DNA of 64,000 bases from Heterobilharzia americana. Lineage: Eukaryota > Platyhelminthes > Trematoda > Strigeidida > Schistosomatidae. Positions 56,859 to 64,000 of the stretch are shown here, in pieces. Position numbers and translations under genes: made by a program. Location of the stretch: NCBI GenBank assembly GCA_944470555.2, contig OX104130.1, positions 63,183,160-63,247,159 of the forward strand, read 5' to 3'. Within the stretch, counting starts at the first letter, position 1. Each line of letters opens with the position of its first letter. A model generated the notes under the pieces. It was not told where the DNA came from. It did no database searches and saw only the letters and a list, made by a program, of their open reading frames with translations.

Positions 56859-57059
56859 CTATAAGTTTAAATTGAAAAACTATATATATTAGTAGAAGCG
56901 TAGAAATAAACTCTGGGATTTTAAACAGCATTGAAAAATCGTTGACGTTATAGCTTGTGAATCTCCATTGTTGATTCGACCGAAATGATAGGACACTACT
57001 GGCATATAGGTTTCTGTGCCAATGACTCGATATTACCGGTATTTTCAAATATGATACTA

Positions 57060-57240
57060 ATGATGGATAGTGGCCAGCACTGGAATCCAGAATGTGCGTT
57101 TCGTCCTATTTGCGACTCATCAGCTGGATGTGCCTGCCTCCCAGCAAGTGATTTTGTTTCTATTGAGACTCAAACCCAACATCAATCGCTTTAAACGCCC
57201 GAGTGTTATCCACTAAGCTGTCGAGTGGCGGTAGCCACTT
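57060..57240 (-). mobile_element. Hammerhead-bearing tRNA-derived SINE (best preserved copy)
   Basis: Minus-strand unit. The tRNA-like head CTTAGTGGATAACAC (near 57225-57211) and B-box-like GGGTTTGAGTCTC lead to the ribozyme at 57132-57082. Helix I is ATCCAG/CTGGAT (perfect), the core CTGATGAG is at 57123-57116, stem II is GTC/GAC closed with one G.G pair around CAAATA, the CGAAAC core is at about 57103-57098, and the cleavage triplet is ATT. This arrangement matches the schistosome SM-alpha hammerhead. Confidence 0.82.
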
Positions 57241-57786
57241 TTTGTACGACGAGTATAGTATAATCTTTGATGCTATAGCTGTTAAGTCGCCGTTGATTGG
57301 ACCTAACTGGTCGCTGATTATCACCATTATTACCAGCATTGAAAAATGGTGGTCAGGGGTACCTGACAAGTCATAGAACGCCCAGAGATGAAGATTAAAA
57401 AATGCCAGCCCATAAGGTTTCCAGTCAGGGAAGAATGTAGAAATTTGCAGCGAGTCTTAAATAGATTCGCGCATCTTAAGAGAGACGGAGAACTAGACAA
57501 GAGAGAAAATTGCTGAGATGAGCTACAGGTGGCACAGTTGATAAAATAGAGGATGTAACACAAACAGGGTTTTTGCGAGGTGGGAACCCAGAAGTTTTAG
57601 ACATGTGGGATTGTTAATAGATGACCAGAGGGCTAAAGATATATTCACACCTTATTTTGCTCAATGTTTCAAGAATCTCATCCATGTAGCCATTTTTCTC
57701 CACCATTTATATCTTTGTCTCGCTTACTATCTTTTTACACGACACTTATGATTAGTCATGAAATTGCTAAAGTCTCTCAGTTCTTT
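57241..57786. other. Unannotated stretch
   Basis: No DPM1 exon, other gene or repeat recognised. An open frame at 57563-57330 on the minus strand has no recognisable content. Confidence 0.35.
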
Positions 57787-57957
57787 TCAACTAGTTTCAA
57801 TGTTTTTCCATAAGGATCCATGCCAAGATAAGGTGCATATCTAACTGGTGGGTATCCAACAACCATACGCAGTTGTAGTAAACTGAAGATAAAGCTGACG
57901 AATACCATTATTTGTAGTACAGACATCCACAGCATCAAATGCTTTTGAATTCTAGCT
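57787..57957 (-). CDS. Unidentified terminal exon with one membrane segment
   Basis: After an acceptor (TTATTTTTCAG) the minus strand reads without stop as RIQKHLMLWMSVLQIMVFVS..., a hydrophobic stretch of about 20 residues (QIMVFVSFIFSLLQL), then GYPPVRYAPYLGMDPYGK and a TGA near 57777. The pattern (clean acceptor, low-complexity-free reading, membrane helix, polar tail) looks like the last exon of a small membrane-protein gene upstream of DPM1 on the same strand. I do not recognise the family. It does not fit any part of DPM1. Upstream exons were not found. Confidence 0.4.
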
Positions 57958-58699
57958 GAAAAATAAGTAAATTACTGGTATAAGATCTGTGAAATGCTTA
58001 ATATATCTGTGATCTTACAGTTTTTTGTACTACTCATTGGAGACAGTAAGCCTACCAGTACATTATACAAAACTAACTACTAATAAAAGGATGTTTTATT
58101 TCTTTAACAGGTAGTTAGATAAAACTGCTACGTTGCCGGACTACATTGATATGATTGCATTCGTGCAAACGTTTGTTTTGAATAGGTTTTTCGATACAGT
58201 TAAAGCCGTTCGGCTTTCAAAACTTTAATGTCATTCATGAAGTCTCTAAATACTTTTGTTTCAGAAGTAACAGTATGCATTCTAAGCTATGTACGACAGC
58301 AAGGAACTGAAAGTTACGCGCAAACACCAAACGTCTCTAGGTTAATAGCCCTGCCGCTTGAAAGACCCTACTAATATGAGTAATCCAGAAAACTTAGCCA
58401 CAGTTATGCATAGGACAACACACAACTATAAACGCTTCCGATACACGTGCTTTGAGAACAAGAAGTGAATTTTTCCACGTTCTTGGCAAATTTGGGCTTT
58501 TTTCTGTGTAGATCATACCAAAAGCTTTACGATAAAAGTTAACTTGAAGTAATTCAGTTACACTTCAAGTTTTATCTTTTTCGACTTGGTTTTTCAAAGC
58601 TTAAATTCTTTTCCCAGTGTTGTGTTGAACTATATTTGTTTTGTCGCTTTTTCCCTGTTTTGCGCTTTTGTCTTTATTACTTTCTTTCGAGTTAAAATT

Positions 58700-59800
58700 A
58701 TTAGTGACGATCCGTGTTTGACTTGATTAAAATGTGCAACCATAAAAATGACGGCACTCCGTGAACGACGGGATGCAATGTCTTAGCTGAAGCGGTTGGA
58801 ACCATATCGTGTGCATTGGCCTCACGCCATCTGAATGCAATCGTTGCAGTAAGCCTACTGCAAGGTGGATGTGCAAATTTTGCTGCAAACCAGTGTCTAT
58901 TCTCATTCAGGAAGTGGTTGGGTCTATGGTACCAAAGAAACTTCAATCTAGTAGGTAAAGATGTTTAGCTTAGTCGAATGAAGTTACACATGACGATGCA
59001 GCCAGTGTCATCGAGATTAAGTAAAGCGAAAAAATAGACATTAAGCAAGAGGAGAAAAAGTTGGAAGAGGTGTCCATGTTGTTCACAAGACACGAACTCG
59101 TCGTAAGAGGAACTACAAGATTGAGATTGGAGTACCAGAAGTGCAAACACCCTACTACTCGAAATCCAGCCATGAGAATAATACTGGTGACCCAATGAGC
59201 AAGGTCGATTGGACAGTCCCAAAGAAATCTTCGAGGAAGTCTTTAAGTCTCTTTGGTCCCACTAATAAGGTAGCACAGCCATTTGAAAAGGTTTCAAAGG
59301 CTGTAAATACGAGATCCGGGGATAATCACCTAGCAACTAATATTATCTTCTGGAATCTCGAAGGATGGACAACCTTAAAATAGCTATGCTCATGACCTTC
59401 AATTAGTTTATGGCACCATTTGGCACATTCTGCCAGAAAAACCCCTTGAAGTGCATGTCTCTAAGATGATAAGACTAAACGAGACGAAAGTAAGACCAAC
59501 TCAAGAAGCCTTAAAAGTGGTCTCATAAAATTAGAAAGAAATAGGTATCATTTTGGGTACCACGCACAAGGCGCGTGACCTACAGATATTGGCATTCGTT
59601 CGGACTGACCTCTTGAGGACAATGAAAAGATGGGTGGCCCTAACGGAACTAAAAGCCCGGAAAGAGAAAGTAGACAAGAAAATTAAACTTGTGGAATTTC
59701 GGATAGCAAGTTTTTGAAAATGAATGCTTTCAAGACTTGTATTGGTAGGTGGCATTATGCTTCAAACACCATAACGAAAATATACTAATACCCAGAGCCT
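58700..59800 (+). mobile_element. LINE ORF1-like debris
   Basis: Plus-strand open pieces in several frames. A Cys/His-containing stretch starts CNHKNDGTP near 58738, a basic Ser-rich stretch is at 59141-59383 (VPKKSSRKSLSLF), and an RNA-binding-like stretch (LEVHVSKMIRLNETKVRPTQEAL, then AFVRTDLLRTMKRW) is at 59440-59640. The order and type resemble ORF1 of CR1-like LINEs. No RT follows, because the next element is on the opposite strand. Confidence 0.4.
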
Positions 59801-60079
59801 AAATACTAAAACAGCTGGGAACTTTATTCGATAAAGTAAGACGTGACATAATCTCTGACAAAAGCATGACCCATAAGCGAAGTGGATTCTACTCTTCTTC
59901 CCTCTGGGAACTCATACTTCAGGCCTGCCAAAAAATTAGGTCGTGAGGAAGGAGAAGTCCTACTGCATACTCACGAAGAACTGAATATACGGTCAACTCA
60001 GTAATATTTCATAAACTGTACCCTTATGTCAGTTGATGACAAAGTCAAAATTGGGGTAATCTGAATAAGTGAATGGAGT
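59801..60079. other. Unannotated stretch
   Basis: No feature recognised between the ORF1-like debris and the 3' tail of the right-end RTE element. Confidence 0.35.
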
Positions 60080-63000
60080 AATCATCATCATTATCAACAT
60101 AGGACCAGGCATTACTGCGTAACGGTCCGAGTTGCCACACCTCATATCAGCACATCAAGTAAAAAGGTAGTGAGGTGAAGGATGAAGATAAGTGAATGCA
60201 GTCAAAAGAAATATAAAGTATGAGAAGAAAGGAAAGAGGAGTGACAAAATAGTGAGATTCGGTATAGCGTTGTTAAGATGAGGATAATGTGTGTATACAT
60301 CTGCGCCACTGACTTCGGTTCTGAGCCATATCACCTAGGGTCTCCAACCACTGGTTCCTCTTGTCCCGTGGACCCCAACCACCTAGTCTGCATCGTCCTA
60401 CATGGCTTAAACCAACAGTCAGAGACTTCATACATTGGTGCCATGTTTTAGTCTGGCCACCTCGGGCCTTTTTCCAGCCTGAACCCACCTCAGCCAACAT
60501 TGTGTGACGAGGCAATCGGTGACTAGGCATACGTAGTACGTGTCCCAACCATCTCAGTCGATGAAGGTTCACAACCTCGTCGACTGACTTACCTCTTCTC
60601 CCTAAAACTCTACACCTAACTTCTGCATTACTCACATGGTGACACCACGGAATACGTCCTATACTACGAAGGCAACGGTGGTCAAATACCTGTAACCTTC
60701 TCATGTCTTCCACTTTCAATGGCCATGTTTCACAGCCATACAGTAGAACAGAGCGGACTGCTGTGCAGTACACGCGACCCTTAATAGACAAACGAATATC
60801 ACGGCGGCGCCATAGGTGGCGCAAATTGGCAAAAGCCAATCGAGCCTTTTGTATCCGTGCAGAAATCTCATCGGCAACTAACCCACCGGAGTTGATCCTA
60901 CTTCCCAGGTAAGTGAAGTGGTCAACACACTCAACCACTTCACTCTCTATTGTTAACCGCGGTACCGCTGAAGACCAGTCCTGGAGCAAAAATTTGCATT
61001 TGGGTGGTGAAAATCGCATCCCAAACATTCTCAAATTCCCACTCAAAGTGTTCAGAAGACTCTGCATCTTGTCAGCGTCTTCACCTAACAGGACTATGTC
61101 ATCTGCATATTCTAGATCTAAGGAAAATTCACCTGTGATCCGGTCAACGTCTTTGTAATTAGGTGACGAGAGGGAAACCTCCATAAGAATATCTATGATA
61201 AAATTAAATAAGAATGGGGATAGTGGGCATCCTTGACGGACACCACTTGATGAGTATAGCTCCCTGGACAACTCACCATAGGCTCTAACATGCCCACAAG
61301 TGTTCGAGTAGAGAGCTTTCAATAAGGTGATGTACTTACTAGGCACGCCTTTCAGTGACAGACACTGCCATAAGACTTCTCGATCAACGGAGTCAAATGC
61401 CGCCTTCAGGTCGAGAAATACAGCTATTGTCGGGCGTCTGTAAGCATGCCTATGTTCCAGGACCTGGCGCAGTGTGAATATTTGGTCGATACATCCACGG
61501 CCAGGTCTAAAGCCTGCCTGGTTTTCTCGGGCTTGCTGTTCCCGAGCTCCACTCAGGCGTCGGAGAATTATAGAACTTAGGATCTTAGACACTATGTTTG
61601 TCAGGCTGATTCCTCTGTGGTTATCACAAGAGGACTTCTCGCCTTTCTTGAAGACTGGGATGATCAGTGACTTAGACCAGTCGGAGGGGATCGTATTTGA
61701 TTCCCATATACTGGCTAACACTTCCGTTAGCCTGACTAAGAGAACTCTACCACCATTCTTGTATACCTCAGCAGGTAGTCCGTCTGGTCCTGCTGCCCTT
61801 CCCGTTTCAGGCTACCTACCGCTTTCTCAACTTCTTCTAGTGTTGGGGGACCTGTCTCTATGTCCCATTCAGGGTCCGACTGGATAGCGGGCAGCGCAAT
61901 GGTGGCTGGAGGCCAGTTAAACTGTTCCTCAAAGTGTTCTGCCCATCGTCCCAGTCGCCTTCCCTGCGAGTGAATCGCCGATCCGTCCTTCTCCGCTATA
62001 ACCTCACTAACTGTTGTTGACCATTTCCCCCCAGTCTCCTTAATAAGTCTAAATAACTGTCTACTGTTACCGATCGCCGCTGCCTTTTCCATCTCTTTAG
62101 CCTTTGCTGCCCACCACTGTTCACGATCGTTGCGCAGACTTTTCGTCAGTTTATTTTTAAGTTGCGCTCGCTCTTCATTGTACTCAGAGCCTGCAGGGAT
62201 GCATTCACGTGCATCCATTAGTTTGGAAGAAGCTGCTGATATCCACTGGCTCTTTTTAGCCATTATCTTGGAGTCGGCTACAGTCTCCAGTGCTGCTTTT
62301 ACAGTAGACTGAAGATGGCACCAAGCTTCTTCTGGATGAGTGACAGTCTTTTGTTCCGATAACTGCCTAGCCAACTTCTCACTGAACACGGCTTTGGTGT
62401 TTTCGTTGTCCAGCAGAACTCGTAGTGGTTTTGTTGCCAAATTTTTTCTACGTCCATTGAGACGCAGGCATATACGTGCTCGGACCAACGCATGATCGCT
62501 GTCCAAACACGTACTCCAGAAGGAGCGGCAGTCTTCCACCGATCCTCTCCAGCGATGACTAATAGCAATGTGGTCTATCTGTGTCCATCGCTGAGTCGAG
62601 CTCGGTGGACGCCAGGTCAGACAGTGCCTTTCTTTATGTCTGAAATTTGTGCTGGCTAAAAATAGGCGGTTATCTGAGCATAGTTGTAATAGGCGATCAC
62701 CGTTATCTGTACGTTCAGCTGGGATTCCGAAAGTGCCACCTAAGTGCCTTTCTGCCTCACTCAGTCTACCCACCTGTGCGTTGAGGTCACCTGCAACAAC
62801 CACTACGTCCGAACGTTTGGCTTTCGAGAGGAGGTTAGACAGTTTATGGTAGAACTCGTCCTTCACTTCATCCGAACTACAGTCAGTGGGTGCGTAAGCA
62901 GAGATTACAAAGAGACAACGGCGAGTCTCACTATTCCTTTTAGTTCTCACTGTGCCGTTCAGCCTCATAGCGCAGAGGCGACTATCAACTGGGATCCAGT

Positions 63001-64000
63001 CTAGTAGTGAGTTTTCTGCCCTGGTGCTTAATGCTATACCTACACCTGCAAGACCACGAGAGCTAGCTATCGAATCTCCAGAAACTCGAAGGGTGAATTT
63101 TGCAGATTCACCAGATTGGTCAGGAGAGGTCAGGTGAATAACCACACTTGGGTCCTGTATGCGTGTCTCACAAACACAGCACACATCCATGCCTCGAGTT
63201 GCTAGAGTCTTTGCCAACGAAGCCTGTTGGCCAATTTGACGGAGGGTGCGGACATTGAAGGCTCCAATATGTAATTTGGAGCGTGGTTTAAGGAGACCAG
63301 GGACACTGTTCTGTGGACTCAGATCGTTGTCGAAGGCTGCAGAGGTAGGAGAAATTGAAGATGATGCAGCATCATTAATTAAGAGACGTGAAGGAAGATT
63401 AGAAGGTAATGATGGAGGAGGAGGATAGCAGTCAGAAGAAACTTGGGTGCTGACAGAGTTGTGAGGGCGGTTGACACTTCCCGGCTGCCCACACCGTGGA
63501 AGGCTATTTCTTCTTAAGGTACCTGAAAGAGATTTGTGTGACCGCAGAGCCCATCGGACATCTGCTTGAGGCCTGTCACACCCAGCCTTTTGAGTATGAT
63601 TATTTTGAATTTTTGTATTTTTGGGGCCGGATGAGCGAAAGGAAACGACAAGTGAACCAACACCGCCGGCCCGGCAGACCGTGGGGCGTGGTGGAGTGTG
63701 TTATTTTTGGGGCCGACCTTTTCTAACCCCCCCTTCCACTGAGAAGGCAGCATCAGCTTGGCACTGCTGGTCATCCAAGGGAAACACCTTACTGCTGTCA
63801 CACCCCATCCAGCTAGCAGCAGTACGACTTCGCCCTCAGACCCCCATCATAGTATAGCAATTTACACTATGACGGTAACTGCTTTTCGTCTAACCACTAC
63901 CCAACAGACCTTTCTGGTATGGTAGGACCTCGAGGGAACAAGCGTTCCACCAGCATAGCTCGTTGGGTCATTGTGATATGCAAGCCCGACCACCACGTCA
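60080..64000 (-). mobile_element. RTE-clade LINE, long copy, 5' end beyond the window
   Basis: Minus strand. The 3' end carries a short repeat tail (TGATAATGATGATGA on the minus strand, about 60082-60100) and a 3' UTR to 60272. The polyprotein covers 60273 to beyond 63500, and the 5' region from about 63600 to 64000 matches 31020-31460. At least 3.9 kb is present. Relatives elsewhere in the window: 31480-31990, 38011-38200, 38365-39470 and 49480-49640, all minus strand. The family is different from that at 3431-6686 (YADD catalytic box instead of FVDD, different endonuclease motifs). Confidence 0.88.
60273..63600 (-). pseudogene. RTE endonuclease-reverse transcriptase ORF, one frameshift
   Basis: From the 5' side, the frame is already open at about 63600 and runs through a Ser/Pro-rich leader into the endonuclease: LHIGAFNVRTLRQIG (about 63260), VCETRIQD, ISAYAPTD, VVVAGDLNAQVG, WTQIDHIAIS and SDHALV (about 62470). 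The RT linker reaches GPDGLP near 61790, where a one-base loss shifts frame. The RT then continues at 61721-60273 with VFKKGEKSSCDNHRGISL, QAGFRPGRGC, FLDLKAAFDSVDR, GVRQGCPLSPFLF, YADDIVLL and the C-terminal RLRWLGHVLRMPSHRLPR. Apart from that single lesion I see no stop, making this the least decayed LINE of the window. Confidence 0.9.

Overview
The window looks like a piece of a trematode nuclear genome, most likely a schistosome. The reasons are long AT-rich introns and intergenic DNA, genes with very short exons, and a characteristic mix of repeats: a Ty3/gypsy element of the CsRn1/Kabuki/Boudicca type, several RTE-clade and CR1-like LINEs, a Penelope-like element, and tRNA-derived SINEs carrying hammerhead-ribozyme cores like the schistosome SM-alpha family. 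No bacterial or viral genome features are present. The species assignment is inference.

Layout. 1-3045: 3' part of a decayed Ty3/gypsy element (pol with frameshifts and a missing integrase core, then a probable 3' LTR). 3431-6686: a nearly complete minus-strand RTE element with an exact 14-bp target-site duplication. 7856-29365: a large inverted-repeat locus. Its inner arms (11369-14111 and 25412-28154, 2743 bp each) are almost identical in opposite orientation and flank an 11.3-kb spacer. Outside them lies a second, clearly diverged tier of inverted homology. A second RTE copy sits in the left outer arm and a small SINE-like insertion with a 12-bp duplication sits in the right outer arm. Arms and spacer are built largely of decayed CR1-like LINEs.

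29840-31990: CR1-like and RTE debris. 33507-43244: the plus-strand gene IQUB (ubiquitin-like domain, IQ motif, C-terminal conserved region). It has two coding exons, and its 7.1-kb intron holds SINEs and RTE fragments. 44130-45020: a decayed RTE reverse transcriptase. 46186-56858: minus-strand DPM1 (dolichol-phosphate mannosyltransferase catalytic subunit), reconstructed as eight exons including a 26-nt and a 34-nt exon; its first exon(s) were not found. DPM1 introns hold SINEs, RTE pieces, a TA microsatellite and a Penelope-like element with 156-bp inverted terminal repeats. An unidentified exon with a membrane segment lies at 57787-57957. 58700-59800 is LINE ORF1-like debris. 60080-64000 is a fairly well preserved minus-strand RTE element whose 5' end runs off the window.

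The two recognised host genes face each other tail to tail about 2.9 kb apart. They share no pathway: IQUB is an axonemal radial-spoke protein and DPM1 makes the mannose donor Dol-P-Man at the ER. The most unusual structure is the palindrome-like locus at 8-29 kb. Its inner arms look freshly copied or homogenised while its outer arms are old and carry independent insertions.
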